Notes: generated from the letters alone by a model not told the origin. A DNA stretch of 64,000 nucleotides from Siphonodentalium dalli (GCA_032622095.1 CP136069.1:107166278-107230277); one strand, 5' to 3'; shown: positions 1 to 10,029, counted from the stretch's first letter. Numbers and translations are program-made.

Positions 1-1320
1 ATCAACAGTAGAGTGGCTTTTGCGAAATCAGGTTTGTGACTTACTTATTAAATCAACATCCTCTGCAAATGAGGTTAATCGGTTATTTAAAACGGAGGTA
101 AATAGTTTTGCTAAACAGCTCAAAAGTGTGATACCTCGGTAAGAGTCCGGCATATTTGGATCACCCGAACCCTTATAAATGGGCTGTATTAGACCAACTG
201 CCCAATCTTGATGAAATAATCCGCTATTTAGGATCAGGTTGAAAAGTCGAACGTATATGGGCATCATCTCATTTACTGAAGCCTTAATATATTCGTTAAT
301 TATTTGATCAGTACCGCCGGCCTTGCGGTTTTTCAGCTTCCCTATGGCACTATAAATTTCTTCCTCCGATATGGGGTTATTTAGATATGACTCATTTAGA
401 GTCTTAAAATATTCTCCAAAGATTTCAATATTTATTTTCGTTTGCCTCTTTTTGGGCTGCTTATCAGCGCACATTGAGTCGAGTTTGTCCCAGAATGACT
501 TCCCCGAATTCTTACATAATTCCCTGAGCTCGGCTATTTCAGACTCACGTGCTTGTTTGATTTTTCTATCCATCACGTGTCTGTATTTTAAACTGGCGTC
601 TTTCAACATTGCCTTGTTATAATCAGATTTGTTCAAATCGTATTCATGCTTGATACCATTGAAGCAATTTCTTGTTTCTCGGCATTCATCATCGAACCAA
701 GACTTGTTTTGGTGCACTTTTCTCCGCTTATTAGATTTCGGCCGATAGGTTCCCAGTGTGCGATTGGCCGCTGACTTTAATGAACATACTACATGTCCAC
801 AAAGTTCGTCGACATCTGACTGGGTGACATTGGCGTCCTCCCTTTCTAAAGTGTCGAACACATAAAGAATATCTTTAATCATATTGCGGTCAATATTGCT
901 AGAGAAATATGTCCCCTTCTGTGGGTCCCACCGTTTTATTCTGGCATCATTGTATACCGATATGGGTATGTCATCAGCATCGCTCTCTTGAGACACCATT
1001 GGTGTCTTTAAATTCAAAACCAGATGTAGCGCACCATGTATATCGGAGAATAAGGGACAGTGGTCATCGACTCGAAAATTTTCTACCATACTGAAGAGAC
1101 GCTTAGTTCCCAACGCGTAGTCTATCACTGTGCGGTCTGAGGAAGTAAACTTCCCCACATTTCTGTCTTCACCACATCTTCCGTTCAGAGTAATTAGGTT
1201 CATGGATTTACACATTGATATTAGTTTGTATCCATAGGCACTCACCTTACCTTTGTCCTGCGATACATATAAATCCCAATTACTCTGTTTGGTCCCAATA
1301 AAACATCTTATTGCATCCAA
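1..1320 (-). pseudogene. LINE ORF2 fragment (endonuclease end, linker, start of reverse transcriptase)
   Basis: Open frame on the minus strand from 1320 to a stop at 28-30. It enters in the second half of an AP-type endonuclease (DRTVIDYAL near residues 62-70, DDHCPLFSD near 85-93). A basic linker follows (KSWFDDECR near 206-214), then the start of a non-LTR reverse transcriptase (KLKNRKAGGTDQI near 328-340, SYRGITLL near 393-400). After the TGA at 28-30 the same frame stays open to the window edge, so this looks like one nonsense change. The catalytic palm of the RT lies outside the window. The 5' part is missing and the frame starts abruptly inside a Gypsy integrase at about 1320, as expected of a 5'-truncated insertion made by target-primed reverse transcription. 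The first listed codon is TTG, so no true start is present. Clade not assigned. Confidence 0.85.
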
Positions 1321-1961
1321 TAATGTACTTGCCCATTGGAAGAAGCGCGATGACTGGTTGTTCGACTTTTATGAATTCGGAGGGTTTTACACACCTCTTG
1401 AAAGAGCTCACTTTCAAAATTTGTCCCTCGGTCCGAAAATATTTCCAACGGGCACCCCAGTCTCGAAAACACCTGGGTAATTAAAGCCGTTGCGGTAACA
1501 TCTGCTGTTTGTGAGGGGACGGGTAAACACTCCACCCATTTAGTAAAATGATCTGTGACCATTAAAATATATTCATTACCCCTCGGTTTGTGGGGTAAAG
1601 GTCCCAAATAATCTATGTGTATTCTTTCCATAGGGAACCCAGAATAATATGGAAGCAGTGGATGTTTACTTTTTCTGCTGGGCTTTTTCTGCTTGTTGCA
1701 TACTGGGCATGCCGAAATGAAATTTTCTATATCTGATGCTAAATTTGGCCAAATTTGGGTTCGATTTATGCCCTGATGTCCTACTGAGGGCAAATCATGG
1801 CATATAGCTATTATATCAGCCCTCAAAGAATACGGTATAACCAAGACCTTATCTTTGTTGTACTTTTTGGTTTTACACAATAAATCATTTTCTAGTTGGT
1901 ACCTTTCCCGATTAGCCCAATAATATTTTGATCTCGGACTCAGGTGGGTCGATTTTATCAC
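1321..1961 (-). pseudogene. gypsy1 integrase fragment, cut before the catalytic Glu
   Basis: Ty3/Gypsy integrase that would insert the element's cDNA into chromosomes. A zinc-binding HHCC module is visible (His55, His62, Cys85, Cys88 of the 217-residue frame). The first catalytic Asp is in HIDYLGPL (Asp117) and the second in FSDRGTNF (Asp177). The frame reaches SSNGQV, where the third catalytic residue (Glu) should follow, and there changes into the LINE at about 1320. The core is therefore incomplete here; the rest may lie beyond the LINE, left of the window. The methionine at 1961 is not a real start: the upstream pol frame joins through a frameshift near 1925-1960. Confidence 0.9.
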
Positions 1962-2343
1962 CCAACCATTTTCTAATTAGGGTAAGATTTGAATCAACCT
2001 TCTGGGCTTCCAGGATATCTTTTCGGGATTTTCCCCCAAACATAAATTGGTCATCTGCATTCTCCAACCCCACATCTGGCACATTATCACTCCACGACTG
2101 CTCAATCTGAAGAATCTCCAATGGTTCGGAGAATAATGCTTGAATGTCCCCCACAATATTCCCTTGACACTCCATTTTCGCCACCCATTTATTGGTTCTA
2201 TGGGGTAATGGAACAATATCGTCCACTTCTTGAAAGAATTCACCCCAATTGTTTTGTATCCTTTGACAATATCTACACCCCTTGCACGGCAACTGGGATA
2301 CTGGGATTCCAATTCTATACTGCCAAACACTCATCCCATTCTG
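1928..2343 (-). pseudogene. gypsy1 pol connector between RNase H and integrase
   Basis: Minus-strand frame with a cysteine cluster (LPCKGCRYCQRI) followed by an acidic, glutamine-rich stretch and then KDILEAQKVDSNL, which precedes integrase. In this Gypsy type such a segment joins the RNase H tail to the HHCC module. It is not enzymatic. Two frameshifts bound it: one near 2310-2345, where the RNase H tail frame runs into a stop, and one near 1925-1960 before integrase. The ORF that reads across 2345-2367 starts in the wrong frame over the RNase H tail, so its N-terminal residues are not genuine. Confidence 0.75.
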
Positions 2344-2443
2344 GGAGTCTACTGAGGGCATCCGCATTTACATGTTTTGCTCCCGCCCTATGCTGAATGG
2401 TGAAATCGTATTGGCTTAATTCTTCCAACCAGCGGGCTATTTG
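2344..2443 (-). pseudogene. gypsy1 RNase H C-terminal tail
   Basis: Read on the minus strand from 2443, the frame gives GQIARWLEELSQYDF, then HRAGAKHVNADALSR, the typical end of a Gypsy RNase H and start of the connector. It continues the RNase H at 4186-4743 once the transposon at 2444-4183 is skipped. The frame ends in a stop a few codons later through a frameshift. Too short and too interrupted to appear as an ORF of its own. Confidence 0.85.
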
Positions 2444-2671
2444 CCCTTACCGAAATCATTAGCCATCTGTTAGCCATTCTTTAGCACTCGGAAGAGAAGG
2501 AATGATGGCTTACTGAAGGCTAGCAGTTTTCAGAGGATATGGATGGCTAATGCAAAATTTAGCCGTCGAGGCTAGGTGATGGCTAGATGATGGCTTATTA
2601 GCCATCGCTTAGCCCTCCTATAGGCCGAAATATTTAAATGAGCTAAGCCATCGCTTAGCCCTCGATGGATG

Positions 2672-2840
2672 GATGGCTAGTAGGCCGATGGCTAGTAGGC
2701 CGATGGCTAGTAGGCCGATGGCTAGTACACTACTGATGGCTTGTAAGCCGATGGCTAGTAGGCCGATGGCTAATAGGCCGATGGCTAGTAAGCCGATGGC
2801 TAGTAGGCCGATGGCTAGTAGGCCGATGGCCAGTAAGCCA
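2672..2840. repeat. 15-bp subterminal tandem repeat
   Basis: About ten direct copies of GATGGCTAGTAGGCC, with variants ending in AAGCC or with CACTACT inserted. They lie about 230 bp inside the left end of the 2444-4183 transposon. The same GATGGCT/AGCCATC motif recurs without tandem order at 3960-4165 near the right end, so the repeats may be transposase-binding sites (inference). Confidence 0.8.
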
Positions 2841-3255
2841 TCGGATTGTTAGCCCTGGACATTTAGTGATGGCTATATATGTTATATAACTTGCTTCAGG
2901 AGGAATAACTCTTTGGCATCATCTATTTGAGAATGAATTATCTTTAAAATAATATGTTATATCATAAAAATAATTTTTAACAACATATTTAACAAATGTC
3001 CATTATTTTTGTTATCTTTTGCCAAGTTTTCATCATAAATAAAGTGGAAACGATTTGCAATTGTATCACTGGACACACGGACTGCATGGTATCTGGAATC
3101 ATGCAACATCTTCACATTAGGCTGGGCCAGCCAAAGATTTCTTCAGATTTTTGTCAAAATTCAAAAGAAAATAGTCTGGTCAAGATAGATCTTTAACCCT
3201 TCCAATATGAGAACTATATATGCTGGTGCAGCATTAAAGAACCTGGTTCCAGCTG

Positions 3256-3318
3256 AATTCTCTTATATATGCGAGTTTCCCATCTATAGGGATCAAGCCT
3301 AGCATATATAAGAGAATT
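3256..3318. repeat. 17-bp perfect inverted repeat (hairpin)
   Basis: Arms AATTCTCTTATATATGC (3256-3272) and its exact reverse complement (3302-3318), separated by 29 bp, in the AT-rich interior of the 2444-4183 transposon. Role unknown. Confidence 0.8.
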
Positions 3319-4185
3319 TACTGGCTAGAATTGCATTGGTACAGGATTTTCAAAAAATTTCAAGAAGCTCCCATCGGAATGGTTAAATATGAATATGTTT
3401 TTTTTTTCAAGATGTTTAATGTGTCATATCATGCTCAATAAATTAGAAAATATAGTGCTGAGGATTGTACTTACCAATTTCCAGATTAATTTGTATATAC
3501 ATGTATCTTAGTGGCAGCAGGATATTTTCTCAGAATCTCAGGCAGAATGTTTGATAAACATGCGGATTTCTGAGAGTTATTTCATAACTTTTAAAATTAG
3601 CAGGCTCAGCTATCTTGAAGCCATTACAGTTCTAGTCCAATGAATCTCAACTAAAGAAATCACAAGTTTATAAGACTGCTAAGAACATAAGTGTAAAAAA
3701 ACTGGAACAACAAACTTCAATGAGCAGTGAATATAGACTAGCAGTTACAATTCAAATGTTGTTGAGTACAATAATCCCAGGATGCATTTATGCAGCCTCT
3801 ATCTGGTTGGACCAACATATGGCAGCCATATGTCAGGTCTATGGCAGTCTCAGGAGAGAAGGTCTCCTAACCATTAATATGACTTTGGTGAAGGCTATAA
3901 CATTAGAATGTTAAAAATTCTCCGGTCTGAGGTTATCGAATAAATTCTTAATCTCCAGTAATGATGGCTAGTGAATATAATTCCATGTTGTTAGCCATCG
4001 ACTAACCATCGCCTTAGCCATCACCAGAAATTCTTCCTGATTGGATGGCTACCTTAGCTACCCTTCTTATTCTTCATGAGTGCTAATATAACTATAGTGA
4101 TGGTTTATCTTAGCCATCATTGGTCTCTGATGGCTAAGCAAGTGCTTAGGGATGGCTTAATAAGCCATTCTGTTCGGTAAGGGTG

Positions 4186-4743
4186 CCCTTCGGGCTTCTT
4201 AAAATTCAGAAGCCATCGCAAACTATTATGATCCGACCGAATAATAAAAGGTCGTCCCAGAAGCCAATATCTGAATTGCCGCGTAAACCTGACCACCGCC
4301 AAAAGTTCAATTCGGATAGCACAATACCTACTTTGTTCGGGCGAAAGCCAATAACTCCCATATGCTATTACACTCTCGACCCCATCCTGTATCTGAAGGA
4401 GCTCCCCTCCTATTCCCTTTGTACTCCCATCACAATCCAATATAAATGGGTCAGTTTCATTTGCCAACGTGAGCAGTGGCGGCGAACCCAACGCGGTTTT
4501 GAGGGTTTCAAATGCTGTTTGTTCCATTTCGGTCCAATTAAATGGTTTCTTTCCCGTCACTTTATACAACGGGGCTGCACTCACCGCAAAATCTTTGATA
4601 AACATACGATGATAATTAGCCCAACCCAAAAATCGTTCCACCTCTTTGTTATTCTGGGGTATTGGCCAAATTTTAACGGCATCGGTTGCGGCATCCCCCA
4701 TTTCCAATCCTTTTGCAGTCACCAATCTACCCAAAAACATCAT
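4186..4743 (-). pseudogene. gypsy1 RT thumb/connection and RNase H
   Basis: Continuation of gypsy1 pol. Residues 1-90 carry the RT thumb and connection (FLGWANYHRMFIKDF, KKPFNWTEMEQTAFETLK). RNase H follows, with its first acidic residue in LDCDGS (Asp105), the second in RIELLAV (Glu146) and the third in IRSDHNSLRWL (Asp171). The last residues of the raw ORF (about 185-208) come from the inserted transposon, which begins after KKPEG. RNase H degrades the RNA strand during reverse transcription. The methionine start is internal; RT sequence continues upstream after a frameshift near 4750. Confidence 0.9.
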
Positions 4744-5129
4744 TTTGTCTTGACATAATAAATATTTTTTGGCTTCAATTTAAGCTTGTAATGTATGAAC
4801 CGAACAAACACTTTCTCCAAGTTCTCAAATTGGGACTCCATAGATACCGATAGTACAGAAATATCATCCAAAAAGGCCAAAGCCATCGGCTATGTATACT
4901 TGGAAGTGCGCCTGGTTAGCATCTAGCCGGGACCTTATTTTATGTTTACTTATTGTTTGAAAACATGCATCCCCTACAGTTACTGAATTTAAACCCCTGA
5001 AGTCCAAAGCCCACCGCACTGAACCACATCGTTTTCGCAATAACACCGGCGCGCTTGTCCATTCGGAATCACTGGGGCGTATTATTCCTGCTTTTAACAT
5101 TCCCGTTAGAAGTTTTTCTTCCTCCTCTG
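4744..5129 (-). pseudogene. gypsy1 reverse transcriptase palm, internally deleted
   Basis: Two pieces of RT palm. The upstream piece has GSVRWALDFRGLNSV and the first catalytic Asp in SRLDANQ (residue 60 of that frame). The downstream piece has the FLDD catalytic pair (codons at 4863-4868) followed by HYKLKLKPK. Between VYIAD and the FLDD block the conserved PFGL segment is absent, an internal loss of roughly 50 codons, and the frame shifts there to a stop at 4864-4866. A second frameshift lies near 4755. The same deletion is present in the second gypsy1 copy (20159-20526), so it predates their duplication. Confidence 0.85.
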
Positions 5130-5910
5130 TGTGTCAATACGGGTACATATAACTCTTAAGGCTATCAGAACGGTTTGATTATTTATTTACAACAAAGTCA
5201 ATAATGTTCAATCATCGGCATCTGGGTTTCTCCTGGTTGAGTTTATCTTCCTGTCGTCTGCTCGGTTTAGGGTCTTCTTCCGTCTTCTTAGATTGGGCGT
5301 GTCTCTTGTCTTCTACTCGGTTGAGTTCCGGTTGAGTTTGTCTTCCTGTCGGCGCATCAGTGGGGCGTTTGTTAGAAATACCAGCTCATAATGTTTACCT
5401 TGTATTTTCGTCCATTGCTTCAAACTGCTCTTCTACGCGTCCGAGGATTCTTGGTGATCGCTGGGGTGGTTGGTTAGAACTGGCCTCGGTTCTCAATTCG
5501 TCTGCCTTCAAATACGGAGACGGTATTATTCCGGGTCGGTTCGCATTTCATGGTACGTCAATTGGGGCGTTTCTAGTTTAACCAGGCGGATCAGTTTTCC
5601 TGTGTGTTCTTCAAACTCTGCTCCCTATCCATTACGCTGTGTTAGGTTTCAGTAGCTTTCCCTGCGAAGTATCTAGTCTCGCTAATCCCAAGATCGGTCT
5701 GTTTACTCCCCAATTATCCACCTGTGTATGTGTCGGACATGGGTACTGCCTGGATGTCCGCTAATCTGTTTTTGATGTCCAGTATTTCGCAATCTAGGTG
5801 TAGCCGACAGGGGCGCTGATATGTGTGGTAATCTAGAGACCCCTGCGACTTAGACATTGTCTGTCTTCTTCCCGGGTTGAAAGTTATGTCCCTGGGGTTG
5901 TCTTGGCACA
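5130..5910 (-). mobile_element. Solo LTR of the gypsy2 family inside gypsy1 RT
   Basis: A 781-bp LTR. On the plus strand it starts TGTGTCAA (one change from TGTGCCAA in the other copies) and ends TTGGCACA, inverted ends of 8 bp. It is flanked by TCTG at 5126-5129 and 5911-5914, a 4-bp target duplication. Removing LTR plus one TCTG leaves the RT frame uninterrupted across the site. The edge that adjoins the gypsy2 leader at 14313 has the same sequence, which assigns the family and a minus-strand orientation. Solo form implies LTR-LTR recombination after insertion. Confidence 0.9.
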
Positions 5911-6317
5911 TCTGTAAAACATGCTGGGACTCGGCGCATTCTATTTTTAACAGGACGGGCATCACCCGTGGGAATATTATGTTTCAGTGCTGTAAAATCC
6001 CCCAAATCATTTTCATCTTTCGCAAATGCCAATTGGTACCGAATTAATAATTTTTTCAATTGGACAGCTTGTTCGGGAGACAACAATTCCCGAGAATGAT
6101 CAAAAAGATCTTCTAAATACTCAGGGAGTTCATCTCCCTTACATAAATAAGGGGTCACATCTGGTTCTTCTATATCTAATTTTCTGATATCAACAACTTC
6201 TGAATCACCATTTGTTATTGCGGTCCCCACCATTCGGCCAGCTTTAAGCTTGATATCCCCATCTGATATGTTTAGGAACACCATCATAGGCTTAGTTTTT
6301 GCCCTATGAAATGTCAC
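5911..6317 (-). pseudogene. gypsy1 pol: RT N-terminal extension
   Basis: Frame with LPEYLEDLFDHSRELLSPEQ, LAFAKDENDLGDF and HNIPTGDARPVKNRMRRVPACF, the segment that leads into Gypsy RT. The last residues of the raw ORF (after CFTD) are read from the solo LTR and are not part of the protein. It overlaps the protease frame by a few bases at 6314-6317 through a frameshift. The second copy has this segment at 21281-21623. Confidence 0.9.
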
Positions 6318-7029
6318 CGTACCAAACTGGGTTCTATGACATAATCCGGTAAATTGATTCTTTGTTCAATAGCTACATATTTAGCTGAATTTGCGGGAAT
6401 AATTACCGATTTAGTCAAGGCAATTGTGACATGCCTTGCTGCTTCAGAGGGTCCTGATGTGTACAATTTCATGGGAATTATTTCATCTCCCAAATACATA
6501 TAATTTTCTTTCAAATTTAAGGACGCCTCAAATTCCTTCAGAAAATCTAATCCCAAAATCATAGGACATGTTATCGGTGCTACATACACTGTCCACAAAT
6601 ACCAACTCTCATGCGTATTGGGCCAACTACTTTACCCGTGATTGTATTTTGTTCCCGGCCTGCAGTTTGTACTTTTATTTCCTTAACTAGTTTGGGTACA
6701 GGTGCAAAGCTTTTGAAAATGTCATTCGATATTACCGTGACCTCTGCCCCAGTATCCACCAGGCAGTCGAGTTCTACATTTTCCACCTGAATACCCACAG
6801 TATATGATAGTCGCTCTGTCAATTGCTCGATTTTAATTATCTCCGGGGATCTATTACTTTCCCCGTACCTTTCGGTGCTATCGCGAGCGCTCACGGCCGG
6901 CTGTATATCTGTTACTTGGGTTTCGCCTTTGTATTCTGACCCACTATCGATTTGTTTTTTAGTTTCTAATCTGGGATTCACATTCACTAGGTCAAGGGGA
7001 GTTAATGGGGTCGGCTCTGTACCTAGCAA
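6314..7029 (-). pseudogene. gypsy1 aspartic protease, two frames
   Basis: Retropepsin-like protease that would process the polyprotein. The upstream frame (6580-7029) has the active-site triplet in CLVDTGAEVTVI (Asp92-Thr93-Gly94). The downstream frame (6314-6598) has the second conserved block MILGLDFL. They are separated by a frameshift near 6590-6600, explained by 8 bp missing relative to the second copy (compare 26700-26708). The N-terminal residues (TEPTPLTPLDLVN) form a low-complexity spacer. The element is inactive. Confidence 0.88.
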
Positions 7030-7640
7030 TCCTGCTCCGACCCACTGCTGTTTAAATCCACATTTTCCATGAATGCTACCCTTTGGGGATTTTTTGGTGC
7101 CCCCGGAACCGCGCCAGAATTTAATTTAGCCGACCTTTCCGGGCCCTCCGGATTTTAAAGTTGATCCTGAAATCGCAAGTCCAATCCGTCGCTGCGTAGC
7201 AGGTTGATGATTCGTCGGAGTAGTTCGCAACAGCGGCATCGGTGAATGAGAGGCCTCCGTTGTTCGTATGCCGTCGGTGTCGTTGGTACGGCTGCTGTCG
7301 TGCTCTAGCGTAGGTTCGCTGGCAAGTCTGGATCGGCTGTCGGTGTTCGTCCGTGAAGTAGTACCAATCGGGGTCGATGTCAGTTTCTCTGGGCGGCCTG
7401 TAAGGCGGGGGAGGTGACTGCATTGCGTAATATCGTCTATGCTCGTTGTAAGGCTGTACCCATGGTTGGTTGTAGGATGTTGGTGACTGCATGCGCGGCA
7501 TCATGTCGAGGTAGCTTTCATGCGGCCGCCTGCTGGTGGATGGTCGTGCATCTGAATTGGGTGTCATATTGTCATCATCGGACGTCGAGGTATTTTCGTC
7601 CTCAATGTCCGAGTATGGGGGGTAGGTTCTGACAACTGGT
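7030..7640 (-). pseudogene. gypsy1 gag-like Pro/Arg/Tyr-rich region
   Basis: A 148-residue frame (7121-7567) that stays open upstream to about 7640. Composition is biased: SPPPPYRPPRE, MMPRMQSPTSYNQPW and a basic RARQQPYQRHRRH stretch; upstream lies an acidic YSDIEDENTSTSDDD. I see no capsid fold signature and no zinc knuckle. It sits between a candidate LTR and protease, so it is probably the remains of gag, much shorter than usual. The segment 7121-7380 is present in the second copy at 27160-27435, with stops at different places. Confidence 0.55.
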
Positions 7641-7669
7641 CGACCCTTGTTCCACCGCCATGGTCAGCC

Positions 7670-8123
7670 TGTAATACTCAAACGGATATTTGTGTGAGGT
7701 TTGAGAACAAATGACACAGTCAGTATACACAATGGTTCATTTTCCAACTTATCGGTATCGCTTGAGGGTCGTCAGATCGGCCCAATACGAAAATGGAAGT
7801 TACAACTAATTATATAGATGGATTGGTTGACGAACAGTTAAACACAAGATAAGTCGGGGTGATTGATTTCAATCATCAAAACGTATGACTGAATGTCGGG
7901 ATTTATAGTCCCTATTCAACGCTTGCTATAATCATTCTGATGATTATACAACGATAATACCCTGGACATCGTTATGCAACAATTAATATTTGAAATATAT
8001 GAAATGCATAAATGTCTATTTACATGCAAATGATTCTGATATCCGCGCAACAATAATTACGGAGGAAATGCGGAATACATTAATATACGATACATAATTA
8101 ATACTAATCCAAATCCGCCACAG
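7670..8123 (-). mobile_element. Candidate gypsy1 5' LTR
   Basis: A 454-bp AT-rich segment that starts TGTAATACTC and ends CCGCCACA on the plus strand (TGT...ACA ends). It lies directly upstream of the gypsy1 gag-like frame. On the minus strand, 9 bp after its end comes TGGCGGTGGAACAAGGG, which could be a primer-binding site because it starts with TGG. There is no second copy in the window: the 3' LTR would be left of base 1. Ends and identity are inferred from position and termini only. Confidence 0.35.
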
Positions 8124-8689
8124 ATGTGGTCAGCCTCTGACGGCTATAATTGGATATACATGTAGGCGTTCCTGAGTGTTGTCCCGGAATAGCTCAGACG
8201 GCGTTGGTGCATCCGTCTCCATTGTTTCGTCTATGGGCTCTTTGAACACGGAATTCGGGATATCCCCAGGTCGCTGGTCTAACTGCTAATTATACATAAT
8301 GGCTAACCTTGGCAAATGATGTTTAACAAATTTCCACCAAAATCGGTGGGTCAAGATAATGAAAATTACTATTGAAGTTTTATAGGGCAAAATACCACCA
8401 TTCATTGGGGTAATACTTTTTCGTTCACTAAGTCAGTCGTGAGCATATTTTCGATCGCGCTTGATTTGTGCGGGATTCGCTTAAACGTAGTAACCCTAAG
8501 GGTGGCGGTGTGCACGTCGCCGTGGTGCTCGTTATCTCTCGGCGCGTGATTGTAGAGTTTAAAAGTTTAGTTATTGAATTGCCGCGCGCACGGGCCGTGT
8601 TTCATGGGGACGCGCGACCTGTGATCGATAGGGGCACGACTACTTATTTCGACTCGGTTTGGGCCACTGGGTTAAATATTACGGAGCCA
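8124..8689. other. Unassigned non-coding interval
   Basis: No credible ORF. At 8190-8201 TAGCTCAGACGG matches a Pol III A box, but I find no B box at the right distance. The plus-strand ORFs here lack any recognisable motif. Part of 8460-8689 is GC-rich and may be the 3' untranslated part of gypsy2; no gypsy2 3' LTR is visible. Confidence 0.5.
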
Positions 8690-9234
8690 GGTTAGGTTTG
8701 CCAATAAGCCAGTTAAGGCTAGGGTCGCATTTCTTCTGTAATGGACCCCAGGTCACTGTTTCGAGCACTCTATTATTATCGCTGATAGCAGGGCTTGAAA
8801 CGACGGTTTGCCTATTAAGTTGCTGCTCGCTCCATTCATGAGCTGCTTACACTCGCGTGGGGCCGGTACGGGCCTACATTCACGAGGGGTTGATTCAATG
8901 GCGGCCACTTCCATTAACTCATCCTCTGAGCTGTCATCATCTTTGTTATTTTGCGCCCGTGTCGACGAGGCGCGGGAGCGCGTCGTGCCTTGGCACTCGG
9001 CTCTGATCTCTCGTCCGTGGACGAGTCAGGGTTTTGTAGCGGCTCTGAGCGTGCGAGTCGCGCTTTTCTACGCTGTAAGCGCATCTTAAGCTCGCTTAAA
9101 GGGACATCTTCGTCATCGGAGTCCTGGGTTTTAGGAGATTGTCTATCGGGAACACGACGTCCCGGTTGTATAACAAGAAGAAGGGGGAGAATTTTGAAGT
9201 TTCATTTTTGTTAAATCGGATTGCAGCGAGTGCT
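8690..9234 (-). pseudogene. gypsy2 pol C-terminal tail, several frames
   Basis: Downstream of the integrase stop at 9211 a second minus-strand frame carries LAAIRFNKNETSKFSPFFL and VVFPIDNLLKPR, the typical post-core region of Gypsy integrase. Further on, alternate frames give acidic and basic stretches (QDSDDEDVPLSELK; NNKDDDSSEDELMEVAAIES), and the last frame ends with WGPLQKKCDPSLNWLIGK before a stop near 8692. At least three frameshifts separate the pieces. The plus-strand ORFs over this interval are shadows. Confidence 0.7.
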
Positions 9235-9460
9235 TGATTTAAACGTGTTTGTTTGGTACGCCACTTTCTTGGATACCACAGTTTTCAAAGTAGAATGAAA
9301 CCGCTCAACCCGGGCATTGCTCTGGGGGTCGTAATAGGACGTGGTCATGTGATGAATGTTCAGGGCCTTCAGGGTGTCCCTGACCTTGTAATTAATGTTC
9401 TCACTGCCGTTATCGGTGATTATTTCTAGGGGCATCCATGTTGCGGGAATATCTCGTCGA
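9211..9460 (-). pseudogene. gypsy2 integrase: second Asp and catalytic Glu
   Basis: Frame with PLEIITDNGSEN (second catalytic Asp) and the Glu in SNARVERFHSTLK. The spacing of YYDPQSNARVE is normal for Gypsy integrases, so this half of the core keeps its catalytic residues. The frame runs off into a false stop at 9211 by a frameshift near 9235. Confidence 0.88.
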
Positions 9461-9832
9461 TCAAGAGATGAACAACGTTATCGGCTGACTTGTCCTTGAC
9501 CGGAAACGCTTCTGCCCACCCGCTATATAAGTCCACGAAGCTGATAATGTAGCGGTTACCCGATAGCGACATGGGGTAGGGGCCTGATAGGTCCAAACAA
9601 ATTTTGGCAAAAGGGTAGGGGGGGGCGTGTCCGTTATTTGCATTTTAGGGGATTGTTTTTGCAGAGACCTGACTTGGCAGGTCACGCACTTGCCAACGTA
9701 GCAGTTTAGTTCCTTGTACAGTCTGGGCCAAAAATATTTCGACCTAATCGCATCATGCGTTTTGTCTACTCCCACGTGGCCATTATCATCATGGTATTGT
9801 TGGATTATGTTGGTTTGAAGATGTGCGGGCAC
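9461..9832 (-). pseudogene. gypsy2 integrase: zinc-binding module and start of core
   Basis: HHCC module: HDDNGHVGVDKTHDAI, then CYVGKCVTCQ. After KMQITDTPPP the frame is lost at a run of eight G on the plus strand (near 9617-9624), a likely homopolymer indel. In the shifted frame the core strand around the first catalytic Asp and the following VDLYSGWAEAF-type block are still readable. A further frameshift near 9460 leads to the 9211-9460 piece. Confidence 0.85.
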
Positions 9833-10029
9833 CCAAAGGCGTGGGGTCGGTTCCGCGTCAGCACTCGAGAGGTAATAGAGTACCCCTCAATCATCAAGTG
9901 TTTGTCATTCCGGGTGTCCTCGCCTTTGTCGAGGGCATCCAGAACTGACGCAATTTCCGGGTCTTTCTTTTGTTCCTCAAGCATGTTGAAGCCTGGCTTG
10001 TTGAACAGTAGGTTGGTAGGCCTGACCAA
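9805..10029 (-). pseudogene. gypsy2 connector upstream of integrase
   Basis: Frame with LLFNKPGFNMLEEQKKDPEIASVL and KGEDTRNDKHLMIEG, the spacer between RNase H and the HHCC module. It overlaps the end of the RT-RNase H frame in a different register (frameshift near 10020) and the zinc module (frameshift near 9860-9880). The last residues (SRVLTRNRPHAFGCPHIF) are out of frame. Confidence 0.75.

Larger units (their letters stand above)
2444..4183. mobile_element. Non-autonomous DNA transposon with 11-bp TIRs and subterminal repeats
   Basis: A 1,740-bp segment that interrupts the RNase H frame. Left end CCCTTACCGAA (2444-2454) and right end TTCGGTAAGGG (4173-4183) are perfect inverted repeats. 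Both are flanked by TG (2442-2443 and 4184-4185), a likely 2-bp target duplication; removing one copy rejoins the RNase H frame exactly. A 6-bp duplication GCCCTT with shorter inverted ends is an alternative reading of the same bases. TTAGCCATC/GATGGCTAA motifs are dense near both ends. The interior is AT-rich with no credible ORF, so it must have been moved by a transposase made elsewhere. Superfamily not assigned. Confidence 0.85.

Noticed and set aside
371-622. Plus-strand ORFs at 371-622, 909-1094, 4183-4758, 11088-11663 and similar
   Set aside because: They are antisense shadows of the LINE and Gypsy coding frames, with no motifs.
2996-3196. 66-residue ORF inside the DNA transposon as a transposase remnant
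   Set aside because: Too short, no catalytic motif, AT-rich background.
7670-8123. 3' LTR of gypsy2
   Set aside because: Sequence and ends are unrelated to the gypsy2 LTR at 14313-14940.
8190-8250. tRNA gene or SINE starting at TAGCTCAGACGG
   Set aside because: Only an A-box match; no B box, no cloverleaf, no repeat of it in the window.
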